Shown here piece after piece: positions 15,640-24,167 of a DNA stretch of 60,386 bases. Source of the DNA: Clostridium sp. ZS2-4 (GTDB lineage: Bacteria > Bacillota > Clostridia > Clostridiales > Clostridiaceae); contig NZ_JAPPRQ010000043.1 of assembly GCF_026719745.1 (NCBI RefSeq), positions 1-60,386 on the forward strand. Reading direction: 5' to 3'. Made by a program: the position numbers and the translations under genes. Each line of letters opens with the position of its first letter. Position 1 is the first letter of the stretch. Below the pieces are notes generated by a model that was not told where the DNA came from, searched no databases, and saw only the letters and a program-made list of their open reading frames with translations.

Positions 15640-16040
15640 ATATTTAAGGTGTAAGCAGACCAGAAGTGCCAACACCTCTGCTCCTAAAGAATGAAATCGG
15701 AAATTAAAAAATACTTACCATGCAAAAACCGCATCGTAAGTCTTTTTTAATCTATAATCGGCTACGCCTAAGGTGGAAGTCGGAAGCCGTTCCATTTTTT
15801 TAGAAAAACCCTTCAAAAATAGACTGGCTTTCCACTTTCACTTGAAAAGAAAAGGGAATAGGATAGAAAGTGGACAAGCTTTAAATCTGTTGTTAGAGGT
15901 TATTAATTTTAAACTTTCATTAGTAGATATAAAGCATGTCTATTTTCAATTAATCCGCCCAATGGGCGTTGTTCTCACTAAGAGCTGGTACAGCCAGCTC
16001 TTAGTTTATGTTCAGCTGCAGCTTATAATATTAGAGTAAA
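15640..16040. other. Hairpin-dense non-coding segment (candidate structured RNA or decayed element), part 1
   Basis: This stretch is visibly richer in G+C than its surroundings and holds a chain of stems. A possible H-type pseudoknot spans 15650-15685 (GGTGT/ACACC interleaved with GCAGA/TCTGC). A 21-bp imperfect stem with flanking A- and T-runs covers 15703-15752. CGGCT/AGCCG lies at about 15761-15790. TCCACTTTC/GAAAGTGGA covers 15831-15874, CGCCC/GGGCG is near 15956, and a perfect 12-bp stem ACTAAGAGCTGG/CCAGCTCTTAGT lies near 15977-16005. An 88-codon open frame crosses it, but it has no ribosome site and no protein-like composition. Confidence 0.45.
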
Positions 16041-16159
16041 TTTTAAGTGTATAGATAAACAAAAAATTAAAAGAATAGTTATATTATTATATAGTGCATA
16101 TGTTGTTAGTATAGGTATTAGTAGTATTATTGTTACTGGTATCATATATATTAACTCTT

Positions 16160-16500
16160 TTAGCGCTAAACCCTGTCACCCAACAAACTTCATTGTTTTG
16201 CTGAGAAGTACTAGAGCTCTATAAGTCTTTCATATCTTCAAGCTCCAAATAGCACGTACAAGCATTAAAAAGTCATGTCCGTACTTTTGGGCAGCAACGC
16301 AAGTCCACGCTTTGCAACTGTATTTCTTTGTGGTCTTCTTATCTAGGGTATTCCTCAAGGGGCTTTAAAATAATTATAAGTATATTTTTATTTTAAAGGT
16401 TATATTTAAAATACCACCAACCCTAAAGGGTGAACTAGCCCAGGGCTGGTCCATCTTGTACAAGCTATTGTCCAAGATTGGTTAAATTTATTTAAAGTGC
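16160..16500. other. Hairpin-dense non-coding segment, part 2
   Basis: A second G+C-richer stretch contains ACCC/GGGT and AGCCC/GGGCT stems closed by ACCA/TGGT (about 16418-16452), then CCATCTTG/CAAGATTGG (about 16451-16482). No sustained reading frame exists on either strand. The minus strand has a frame interrupted by stops (KAWTCVAAQKYGHDFLMLVR...) that might be a protein relic. It could be a mobile-element end or a non-coding RNA. With part 1 it fills most of the gene-free 15.4-16.7 kb interval. Confidence 0.35.
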
Positions 16501-16663
16501 AATTGTATAAAGGATTAAAAGAATTATGTGTTATTAAGAACAATAAGAAAAAATTAAAAAAATTTTAAAAAATAAGATTAATATAGAAGAGGTGTTTTAA
16601 TATATAGTTAAATATTTTAATTTGGTTTATTTAATAAGCGGACAAAAAACGGACAAATACAAC

Positions 16664-16698
16664 GAAAAAGGACTTTGGATAAAACATCCAAAGTCCTT
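16664..16698 (-). terminator. Intrinsic terminator of tRNA-Leu(CAA)
   Basis: A 13-bp perfect stem AAGGACTTTGGAT/ATCCAAAGTCCTT is followed on the minus strand by CTTTTTCG. Confidence 0.85.
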
Positions 16699-16713
16699 AA
16701 CCAATTGAATCAC

Positions 16714-16800
16714 TGGTGCCGAAGGCGGGACTTGAACCCGCACGAGTGTTACCCCGACGGATTTTGAGTCCGTTGCGTCTGCCAATTCCACCACTTCGGC
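16714..16800 (-). tRNA. tRNA-Leu (CAA)
   Basis: This 87-nt class II tRNA has the long variable arm and encoded CCA. The acceptor is GCCGAAG/CTTCGGC. The anticodon stem ACGGA/TCCGT closes the loop CTCAAAA, giving anticodon CAA (codon UUG). It is the right boundary of the decayed interval starting after 12.6 kb, a common kind of integration site. Confidence 0.95.
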
Positions 16801-16813
16801 ATGGAACGTTATT

Positions 16814-16842
16814 ATAATATCATGATATATATATAGTGTCAA
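16814..16842 (-). promoter_or_regulatory. Promoter of tRNA-Leu(CAA)
   Basis: On the minus strand TTGACA (16842-16837) and TATTAT (16819-16814) are spaced by 17 bp, directly upstream of the tRNA. Confidence 0.75.
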
Positions 16843-16876
16843 GAGTTTTGAAAAAAAATTATAAATTTTATAGAAA

Positions 16877-16926
16877 AACCTATACAAACCATATGGTAAA
16901 TATTTACAATATGGTTTGTATAGGTT
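16877..16926. repeat. 50-bp near-perfect palindrome upstream of yibE/F-like gene
   Basis: Two 25-base halves are inverted copies with one mismatch (left half begins AACCTATACAAACCATAT, centre GTAAATATTTAC). It lies between the divergent tRNA-Leu promoter and the YibE/F gene. On the minus strand it is followed by TTTTTC, so it may terminate leftward transcription. It could equally be an operator or a cruciform. Confidence 0.8.
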
Positions 16927-16965
16927 AAAATTAACTAAAGATAGTTTATAAGGATGGTGATAAAG

Positions 16966-18114
16966 TTGCTGCCTAAAGAAAAAATAAAAATTTATATGTT
17001 TGTATTATCGATAATTTTTATATTCAATAGAGGAATAGTTTTAGCAGATGAAATTAATGAAAGTAAAACTATAGATGGAATTAAGGCCGTAGTTACTGAC
17101 ATAATAATCACCAATGAAAAAAATGTTGGTGAAGGAGAAAATGATGGAATCATAAAGGAACAGCAGGTTAAGGTGCTTATAAACACAGGAAAGCATAAAG
17201 GAGAAAGTCTTATAATTTTAAATTCAGTAGATATATCTACATCTCATGATTTTTTATTAAACAAAGCAGATGAAATACTAATTTCTATAGAAGAGAAAGA
17301 TGGCAACTTGGTTAAGGGATATATGTATGAATTTGTAAGAGATAAATATTTGTTGTATTTAGCTTTAGGGTTCGCAGCTTTGATGATATTAGTTGGAGGT
17401 ATTAAAGGATTAAAATCTCTTTTTACTTTAGGATTAACAGTAATTTTGATTTTGAAATTACTTCCAACATTATTGCTTCAAGGGTATAATCCAATAGAAA
17501 CTTCTGTAGTAATGGCTATAGGAATTATTATATTTACATTATTAATTGTAAGTGGATTCAACAGAAAAACAGCTGCTTCAATTATGGGTACAAGCTCTGG
17601 AGTGGCAATTGCAGGAATAATAGCAGTAATAGTGGGGAATTTAGCTAAATTGAACGGGTATGGTACAGAAGAAAGTCAAATGCTTATGTATATACCTCAG
17701 AATATTAAATTTGATTATAAAGGACTTTTGTTTGCAGCAATTCTTATGGGGGCATTAGGGGCTATAATGGATGTGAGTATGTCTATTGCATCTGCTATGA
17801 AGGAAATAAGTGAAGCAAATCCAAACATTAGAACAACATCTCTTATGAAAGCAGGAATGAGTGTAGGACGAGATATAATGGGCACTATGTCAAACACCTT
17901 AATTTTGGCTTATGTAGGGGCCTCTCTACAGTTTGTAATATTATTAATTGCATATAAGCTTTCTTTTAGAGATATTTTTAATCAGAATATTATTGCAACG
18001 GAAGTTGTAAGAGCCCTATCAGGAAGTATAGGGTTAATAGCATCTATACCAATAACTGTATTGGCTTCTGGTATGTTGAGACAAAGAAAAATTAAAAATG
18101 ATTTGCAACTATAA
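16966..18114 (+). CDS. YibE/F-family multi-pass membrane protein
   Basis: The 382-residue protein has an N-terminal signal/anchor (about 7-27), an extracytoplasmic domain (about 28-125) and seven or eight membrane helices. The helices follow the YibE/F pattern (LGFAALMILVGGIKGLKSL, ILMGALGAIMDVSMSIASAM, GTMSNTLILAYVGASL). The function of the family is not established, and export or transport has been suggested. The start is TTG 16966 because AAGGATGGTG precedes it at correct spacing. The ATG at 16954 has no ribosome site of its own. Confidence 0.85.
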   Translation: MLPKEKIKIYMFVLSIIFIFNRGIVLADEINESKTIDGIKAVVTDIIITNEKNVGEGENDGIIKEQQVKVLINTGKHKGESLIILNSVDISTSHDFLLNKADEILISIEEKDGNLVKGYMYEFVRDKYLLYLALGFAALMILVGGIKGLKSLFTLGLTVILILKLLPTLLLQGYNPIETSVVMAIGIIIFTLLIVSGFNRKTAASIMGTSSGVAIAGIIAVIVGNLAKLNGYGTEESQMLMYIPQNIKFDYKGLLFAAILMGALGAIMDVSMSIASAMKEISEANPNIRTTSLMKAGMSVGRDIMGTMSNTLILAYVGASLQFVILLIAYKLSFRDIFNQNIIATEVVRALSGSIGLIASIPITVLASGMLRQRKIKNDLQL

Positions 18115-18138
18115 AAAGGTCTGTACAGACCTTTTTAT
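18114..18138. terminator. Bidirectional terminator
   Basis: The palindrome AAAAAGGTCTGTACAGACCT continues into TTTTT, between the convergent YibE/F and AIM24 genes. Confidence 0.85.
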
Positions 18139-18163
18139 ATAGTTTACATAAAGAGCATTGTTT

Positions 18164-18961
18164 TTAATCTCCATCAAAAATATCTCCAAGCAAACCTAAT
18201 GTACTACCTTCTCCAACTCTCTTACCAGCTGTTTGTGGAGCTGATGCAAAAATTCTATCAGCAAGTCTGCTGAATGGAAGAGATTGAATCCATACAGAAC
18301 CAGGCCCTCTTACAGTTGCGAAAAATAAACCTTCACCACCAAAAAAGGCTGATTTAACACCACCAACAAATTCAATGTCATAGTGCACATCTTTAGTCAT
18401 AGCAACAAGACAGCCTGTATCAATTTTAAGGGTTTCACCAGGCATTAAATCCTTCTTAACTATAGTACCTCCTGCATGAACAAAAGCAAGACCATCTCCT
18501 TCTAACTTTTGAAGAATAAATCCTTCACCGCCAAAGAAACCAACACCGAGCTTACGTCTGAAATCTATACCAATAGAAACACCTTTTGCAGCACAAAGAA
18601 ATGCGTCCTTTTGGCATATTATTTTTCCACCAAGCTCACTTAAATCCATAGGTATAATTTTACCAGGATAAGGTGAGGCAAAGCTTACCTGTTGTTTACC
18701 AAGGCCTTTATTTGTAAATACAGTCATAAACAAACTTTCGCCTGTAAGAATTCTTTTGCCTGCACCGAAAAGCTTGTTCATAAAACCGCCACCGGAATTT
18801 TGATGTGAACCATCACCAAAAATTGTATCCATTGCAATACTGGATGACATCATCATCATTGCTCCAGCTTCAGCTATGACACTTTCCTTAGGATCAAGCT
18901 CAATTTCTACAAACTGCATGTCATCTCCGTATAATTTATAGTCAATTTCATGTGAATTCAT
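18164..18961 (-). CDS. AIM24 / TIGR00266-family protein
   Basis: The 265-residue protein has the Gly-rich triplicated beta-structure of the family: [20 protein letters not shown] near the N-terminus, [20 protein letters not shown], then [18 protein letters not shown] and [18 protein letters not shown]. Bacterial members are cytosolic with no settled function. The start is ATG 18961, because CAGGAGGGA lies 6 bases upstream. The in-frame extension by 31 codons has no ribosome site. It is monocistronic and convergent with YibE/F. Confidence 0.9.
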   Translation of the reverse strand: MNSHEIDYKLYGDDMQFVEIELDPKESVIAEAGAMMMMSSSIAMDTIFGDGSHQNSGGGFMNKLFGAGKRILTGESLFMTVFTNKGLGKQQVSFASPYPGKIIPMDLSELGGKIICQKDAFLCAAKGVSIGIDFRRKLGVGFFGGEGFILQKLEGDGLAFVHAGGTIVKKDLMPGETLKIDTGCLVAMTKDVHYDIEFVGGVKSAFFGGEGLFFATVRGPGSVWIQSLPFSRLADRIFASAPQTAGKRVGEGSTLGLLGDIFDGD

Positions 18962-19169
18962 ATTATCCCTCCTGTCCATATAGTTCAATTTTACCAAAAA
19001 TTCATATGGCATATCAATGTATATTATATGTTTTATGATATTATTATAATCCAATTAAAAATGATTATTTGCCTATATGTATTGATATAAATAATGAAAA
19101 TGAGTAAACTAGATATAGTAAGGTTACGAATATATGTTTTCAATATGTAACTTAATAACGGAGGTAAAC

Positions 19170-21818
19170 ATGAATAAAAAGAGATTATTGATATTAGATG
19201 GGCACAGCCTTATGTATAGAGCTTTTTTTGCACTTCCTCAATTTACAAATGGAGAAGGAATTCATACAAATGCAATTTATGGTTTTATAAAAATGCTTTT
19301 GAAGATGAAGGAGGAAATACAGCCTGATTACGTGGTAACGGCTTTTGATAAAAAAGCACCTACATTCAGACATAAGGAATATGAAGACTATAAGGCAGGA
19401 AGAGAAAAAATGCCGTCAGAGCTTAGAGAACAGTTCCCAATAGTTAAAGAATTGTTAGAGAAGCTTGCTATAAACATATTTGAAATAGATGGATTTGAGG
19501 CAGATGATTTAATAGGAACACTTTCTGTATTTGCTGAGGAAAAAGATATAGAGGTTTATGTTGTTACTGGAGATAAAGATGCTCTTCAGCTTACAACGGA
19601 TAATGTAAAGGTAGTTATAAATAAAAAAGGAATGAGCGAAAAAGAAGTTTACGATAAAAATAGAATGATAGAGGAATTTGGGGTTACTCCTAAACAGTTC
19701 ATTGATGTTAAAGGATTAATGGGAGATAAGTCTGACAATATACCTGGAGTACCTGGCATAGGGAGTAAAACGGCATATAAGCTAATCAAAGAATATGGAA
19801 GTGTAGAAAATGTACTTCAAAATATAGATAATATCAGCGGAAAAAAAATGAAAGAGAATCTCACTGAATATAGTGAACAGGCTATTTTAAGTAAAAAGCT
19901 TGCAACTATAATGACAGATGTACCTGTAGATATTGATCTAGAGGAGATAAAATCTAAAGAGGCTTATGATCTAGAGGCAGTAAAAAAAATATTTGAAAAG
20001 CTTCAATTTAAATCTCTTTTAGATAAATTTGACGATAATAAGGAGCAAATAAAAGAAGATATACATAAAGAAATAGAGGCGGAAATTAAAGACATACACA
20101 TAGAATTTGAAAACATTAAAACTTTAGTGGAGTTTTCTGATTTGATAAAAATCATTCAGGAAAAGATTTATTTAAAATTTGAATTTTTAGACTCAAATAT
20201 ATATTCAAAGGTTAAATTTGATAAGATATATCTCAGATTAAAAGAAAAAGTATATGTTATTTACGTAAATGAAATGTTGGATGAAGACAGAGAAAAAGCT
20301 ATAGGTTTATTAGGAAACTTATTTGCAAATGAAGAAGTAGAAAAAGTATGCCATGATATGAAGATGGCTTATGTAGTTTTAAATAAATACAATATTAAAG
20401 CTAAAGGAATTAAATTTGATACAAAGATAGCAGCATATTTAATAGAGCCTTCCAGTAAAGATTACATATTGAAGGATATGATAGAAGCTAAACTTAAGGA
20501 CGCTATTGCAGGTGATGAAGAAGAAATAAGAGTTAAAGAAGCTTATTATATAAAGCCAATATATGAAGAATTAGAGAAGAATATAAAAGAGCTTAATATG
20601 GAAGAACTTTTATATAAGGTTGAACTTCCTCTTGTTGAAGTTTTAGCTTCAATGGAGTGTAAAGGCTTTAAGGTGGATAAGGATAAGCTTGTTGAACTTG
20701 GAGATAAATTTAAAGTAGAAATAGAGTCTTTGGAAAAAGAAATATATGAGCTTGTTGATGAGGAATTTAATATAAAATCTCCAAAGCAGTTAGGAAAGAT
20801 TTTATTTGAAAAATTAGACTTGCCAGTTATTAAAAAAACAAAAACAGGATATTCAACTAATTCTGAAGTTTTGGAAAAGCTGGAGGATAAGCATCCTATA
20901 ATCTCTAAGATTATTGAATACAGACAAATTACAAAGTTGAATTCTACCTATGTTGAAGGATTGAAAAATGTAATCGACGAGGATGGAAAAATACATTCCA
21001 GCTTGAATCAAACAGTAACTACTACAGGAAGATTATCAAGTACAGATCCGAATCTTCAGAACATACCTATAAAATATGAGATGGGAAGAGAGATAAGAAA
21101 GGTATTTGTGTCAAATGATGAAGAATCAACTTTACTTTCAGCTGACTATTCTCAAATAGAGCTTAGAGTTCTTGCTCATATAGCACAGGATGAAAACTTA
21201 ATAGACGCTTTTAAGCATCACAGTGATATCCATACAAAGACTGCTTCGGAGGTTTTCAAGGTTCCTGTAGAAGAGGTTACATCTTTGATGAGAAGTAATG
21301 CAAAAGCTGTAAATTTTGGTATAGTGTATGGTATAGGAGCTTTTAGTTTGGCTCAGGATATAAAGGTTTCAAGAAAAGAAGCTAAGCAGTATATAGATGC
21401 TTATTTTGAAAGATATCCTAAGGTTAAAGAGTTTATAAACGATATTGTTAATAAAGCAGAGAAAGATGGATTTGTAACTACTATAATGAATAGAAGAAGA
21501 TTTATATCTGAAATCCAATCTAAAAATAAAATTATTAGAGCTCTTGGTGAAAGACTTGCAATGAATACTCCAATACAGGGAAGTGCTGCTGATATTATTA
21601 AGCTGGCTATGGTTAATGTATATAAGGAAATTAAAAAGAGAAATTTAAAAACTACTCTTATTCTTCAAGTTCATGATGAATTGATATTAAATGTGTATGA
21701 AGATGAGTTTGAGGAAGTTAAGGGGATTGTTAAAGAAAAGATGGAGAACGTAATAGAAATGTCAGTGCCATTAGATGTTGATATAAATTTCGGAAAAACT
21801 TGGTATGATGCTAAATAA
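19170..21818 (+). CDS. polA: DNA polymerase I
   Basis: The 882-residue protein has three parts. A 5'-nuclease domain (about 1-290) carries DGHSLMYRAFFAL, DDLIGTL, TGDKDALQL and a helix-hairpin-helix GVPGIGSKTA. A degenerate 3'-5' exonuclease domain (about 305-480) lacks the DxE motif, as usual in Firmicutes. The polymerase domain has motif A DYSQIELRVLAHI, motif B RSNAKAVNFGIVYG and motif C QVHDELI. It fills repair gaps and removes Okazaki primers. The start is ATG 19170 after ACGGAGGT. It heads a probable operon with coaE (20-bp gap) and a lytic transglycosylase. Confidence 0.97.
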   Translation: MNKKRLLILDGHSLMYRAFFALPQFTNGEGIHTNAIYGFIKMLLKMKEEIQPDYVVTAFDKKAPTFRHKEYEDYKAGREKMPSELREQFPIVKELLEKLAINIFEIDGFEADDLIGTLSVFAEEKDIEVYVVTGDKDALQLTTDNVKVVINKKGMSEKEVYDKNRMIEEFGVTPKQFIDVKGLMGDKSDNIPGVPGIGSKTAYKLIKEYGSVENVLQNIDNISGKKMKENLTEYSEQAILSKKLATIMTDVPVDIDLEEIKSKEAYDLEAVKKIFEKLQFKSLLDKFDDNKEQIKEDIHKEIEAEIKDIHIEFENIKTLVEFSDLIKIIQEKIYLKFEFLDSNIYSKVKFDKIYLRLKEKVYVIYVNEMLDEDREKAIGLLGNLFANEEVEKVCHDMKMAYVVLNKYNIKAKGIKFDTKIAAYLIEPSSKDYILKDMIEAKLKDAIAGDEEEIRVKEAYYIKPIYEELEKNIKELNMEELLYKVELPLVEVLASMECKGFKVDKDKLVELGDKFKVEIESLEKEIYELVDEEFNIKSPKQLGKILFEKLDLPVIKKTKTGYSTNSEVLEKLEDKHPIISKIIEYRQITKLNSTYVEGLKNVIDEDGKIHSSLNQTVTTTGRLSSTDPNLQNIPIKYEMGREIRKVFVSNDEESTLLSADYSQIELRVLAHIAQDENLIDAFKHHSDIHTKTASEVFKVPVEEVTSLMRSNAKAVNFGIVYGIGAFSLAQDIKVSRKEAKQYIDAYFERYPKVKEFINDIVNKAEKDGFVTTIMNRRRFISEIQSKNKIIRALGERLAMNTPIQGSAADIIKLAMVNVYKEIKKRNLKTTLILQVHDELILNVYEDEFEEVKGIVKEKMENVIEMSVPLDVDINFGKTWYDAK

Positions 21819-21837
21819 TTCAGTTAGGGGGAAAATT

Positions 21838-22443
21838 ATGATCAGAATTGGTTTAACTGGTGGAATAGGGAGTGGAAAGAGTACAGTAACAAAAATGCTT
21901 TTAGAAAAAAATATTCCAGTTATAGATGTTGACATTATTTCAAGAGAGGTTCTGGAGTTGTATCCAGAAACTCTGGAAGAAATAAAGGATACTTTTGGAA
22001 CTGAATTTATTGATGAAAAAGGAAAGTTGAAAAGAAGAGAAATTGGGAATTATATTTTTGGCAGCAGTGAATTGAGAAAAAAGTTAGAGAATATACTAAT
22101 TCCATATATAAAAAAAGAAATATTCAATAGAATAGAAAGATATAATGAAATGGGTGAGAGCATCTGTGTAGTGGATGCCCCTACTTTAATAGAACATTGT
22201 ATACATAAAGAAATGGATTTTAATATATTAGTGTGGATTGACAGAGAACTCCAAATAAAACGTGTAATGGCAAGAGATAAATTTAAAGAAGAGGAAATAT
22301 TAAACAGAATCAATTCTCAAATGTGTATTGAGGATAAAAAAGAAGCAGTAGATTATATAATTGATAATAGACGAGATTTGAAGTATACAGAGAAGCAATT
22401 AGAGAGTATATTGACGGAAATTAGACAAAACAGGAGGCAGTAA
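21838..22443 (+). CDS. coaE: Dephospho-CoA kinase
   Basis: The 201-residue protein has the P-loop GLTGGIGSGKST (about 5-16), DVDIISREV and the lid region with RVMARDKF. It phosphorylates the 3'-hydroxyl of dephospho-CoA in the last step of CoA synthesis. The start is ATG 21838 because TTAGGGGGA precedes it. An earlier in-frame ATG overlaps polA and has no ribosome site. The stop overlaps the next start (TAATG), so translation is probably coupled. The polA-coaE-lytic transglycosylase order is common in Clostridium. Confidence 0.95.
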   Translation: MIRIGLTGGIGSGKSTVTKMLLEKNIPVIDVDIISREVLELYPETLEEIKDTFGTEFIDEKGKLKRREIGNYIFGSSELRKKLENILIPYIKKEIFNRIERYNEMGESICVVDAPTLIEHCIHKEMDFNILVWIDRELQIKRVMARDKFKEEEILNRINSQMCIEDKKEAVDYIIDNRRDLKYTEKQLESILTEIRQNRRQ

Positions 22444-23006
22444 TGAAGTCTAAAAAAAGAATTAGAGGGTTAGTTGTTATTATTATATTAATAGTAATAA
22501 TAATGAATGCAAAAGCTATAGGAAGAAAAATATATCCAATAAAATATGATAATTATATAAAGAAATATTCAGTCAAGTACAATTTTAACCCTTATGTTAT
22601 TGCGGCTGTGATAAAAACAGAGAGTAATTTTAATAAAGATGCACGTTCAAAGAAAAATGCTATTGGACTAATGCAGATGACGCCTTCTACTGCGAAAGAA
22701 GTTTCTCAAAAAATGGGTATTAAGGATTTTGAAGTAGAAATGCTGTATGATCCTGAGTTAAATATAGATATGGGATGCTGGTATTTAAATGACTTGAGAG
22801 AAGAATTTGGTGCTAATATGGAGTTAATATTGGCAGCATACAATGGTGGAAGAGGTAATGTTAAAAAGTGGCTTAAGGATGAAAAAAAATCTAAAGATGG
22901 ACAAAATCTTCACTATATACCTTTTGAAGAGACAGATAAATATATAAAAAAAGTTAAAGTGAATTATAATGTATACAAATATTTATATGGTGATGAGTAT
23001 AGATAA
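22443..23006 (+). CDS. Membrane-anchored lytic murein transglycosylase (SLT domain)
   Basis: The 187-residue protein has a single N-terminal anchor (about 8-24) and a soluble lytic transglycosylase domain. The catalytic Glu is in VIKTESNFN, followed by KNAIGLMQMTPSTAKEV and LAAYNGGRGNVKKWL. It cleaves MurNAc-GlcNAc bonds to 1,6-anhydro ends and remodels the wall outside the membrane. AGGAGG precedes the ATG, which overlaps the coaE stop. It resembles the YjbJ-type enzymes placed after coaE in related species. Confidence 0.93.
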   Translation: MKSKKRIRGLVVIIILIVIIMNAKAIGRKIYPIKYDNYIKKYSVKYNFNPYVIAAVIKTESNFNKDARSKKNAIGLMQMTPSTAKEVSQKMGIKDFEVEMLYDPELNIDMGCWYLNDLREEFGANMELILAAYNGGRGNVKKWLKDEKKSKDGQNLHYIPFEETDKYIKKVKVNYNVYKYLYGDEYR

Positions 23007-23040
23007 TGAATTTTTGAATTTGTTATAGTAAATAATTGAG

Positions 23041-23082
23041 AATTGACAGTGGACAGCGAATAGACAATAGTATTTGGCAGGT
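23041..23082. repeat. Heptamer tandem repeat, third locus
   Basis: Six successive 7-base units are AATTGAC, AGTGGAC, AGCGAAT, AGACAAT, AGTATTT and GGCAGGT. The period matches the arms of the elements at 6434-6628 and 44872-45094, but no opposing arm is seen. It lies between the lytic transglycosylase and the tRNA-Leu promoter. Confidence 0.5.
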
Positions 23083-23108
23083 ATATTTGAAAAATTTTTC
23101 TAAGAGAC

Positions 23109-23136
23109 TTGACAGTTAATATTATGGTAGTATAAT
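23109..23136 (+). promoter_or_regulatory. Promoter of tRNA-Leu(AAG)
   Basis: TTGACA and TATAAT are spaced by 16 bp, 27 bp before the tRNA. Confidence 0.8.
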
Positions 23137-23163
23137 AATATTACGTGAAAAATATATACTTAA

Positions 23164-23248
23164 GCAGGAGTGGCGGAATCGGCAGACGCGCACGTTTAAG
23201 GGGCGTGTACCGTGAGGTGTACGGGTTCAAGTCCCGTCTTCTGCACCA
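23164..23248 (+). tRNA. tRNA-Leu (AAG)
   Basis: This 85-nt class II tRNA has a long variable arm and encoded CCA. The acceptor GCAGGAG pairs with CTTCTGC (one G:T). The anticodon stem CACGT/GCGTG encloses TTAAGGG, giving AAG. A less likely shifted reading of the stem would change the anticodon. Confidence 0.9.
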
Positions 23249-23290
23249 TAAAGTTAGAATTTGAGCCAATTAAGGCTGATATACAAGGAT

Positions 23291-23346
23291 AAAACTATTA
23301 CACGACCTTTTGTAAATAATTGGGTGGACGTGTAGTAGTTTTTTGA
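23291..23346 (+). terminator. Intrinsic terminator after tRNA-Leu(AAG)
   Basis: The stem AAAACTATTACACG / CGTGTAGTAGTTTT has a 24-base loop and is followed by T-rich sequence. The remaining bases to 23654 hold A+T-rich promoter sequence only, with no gene. Confidence 0.8.
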
Positions 23347-23654
23347 TTTTGTCTTAGTATTTGACACGTATTTTATTAAATTGTTCCTATTGCAGTAGTT
23401 ATTTGAAAATATGTAAGATTATATTTCATTTCATGATATGATACAATTAATGCAACGAAAACCAGTAAAAATATGTTTGTTGAAATTTATTGTTATATAT
23501 AAACACTTTCTGTTATAATAAAAATAAAAAAAAAGTAGCTGCATATTAACTTTTTATATTTTACTTTAATAATTTGGAAGAAAAGTTTGAATAAAACATA
23601 TTTGAAAAATATTTGGAAAACCATAATATATATAATGAATATATAGGAGGAAAG

Positions 23655-24089
23655 ATGGATAAGTACTTGATAATAAATACAAAGATTTTACCAGAAGTTT
23701 TTGAAAAAGTGGTCCAAGCTAAAGAACTTTTAAAGACAGGTAAAGTAAAAGATATTTCTGAAGCTGTTAGAGAGGTAGGAATAAGCAGAAGCTCATATTA
23801 TAAATATAAAGATTTTGTTTTTACTGTTGCAGAAGCAACTTACGTCCAGAAAGCTACCATTGGATTCTCAATCTGTCATGAGGTAGGAACTTTGTCTAAA
23901 TTGCTGGACAGAATAGCTCAGGTTAATGGAAATGTATTAACTATAAATCAAGATATACCTATCAATAATGCCTCTAATGTAACAATAACTTTTGATATTT
24001 CAAATATGAGTATTGAATTAAATGATTTGATTGAAGAAATAAAGGCAATGAAGAATGTAGTGAAAATTAATCTTATAGCAATGGAATAA
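23655..24089 (+). CDS. ACT-domain protein of the PheB / UPF0735 family
   Basis: The 144-residue protein has a short HTH-like N-terminal region (ISEAVREVGISRSSYYKYKD, about residues 37-56) and a C-terminal ACT domain (about 70-144, IGFSICHEVGTLSKLLDRIA ... NMSIELNDLIEEI). It probably senses an amino acid such as phenylalanine. The family often lies next to homoserine dehydrogenase or prephenate dehydratase, but not here. The start is ATG 23655 after TAGGAGG. A 14-codon extension lacks a ribosome site. Confidence 0.88.
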   Translation: MDKYLIINTKILPEVFEKVVQAKELLKTGKVKDISEAVREVGISRSSYYKYKDFVFTVAEATYVQKATIGFSICHEVGTLSKLLDRIAQVNGNVLTINQDIPINNASNVTITFDISNMSIELNDLIEEIKAMKNVVKINLIAME

Positions 24090-24167
24090 TATACCTGTAT
24101 TAAAAGTGCTTAAATATTAAATCTGTGCATACTTTATAATGTAGCTAAATATTATGGAGGTATGTAT

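Noticed and set aside
15773-16039. 88-codon frame across the hairpin-rich region
   Set aside because: It has no ribosome site, no protein-like composition, and its DNA is dominated by stems.
16627-16887. Minus-strand frame of 86 codons
   Set aside because: It covers tRNA-Leu(CAA) and its promoter. The protein is a by-product of the tRNA sequence.
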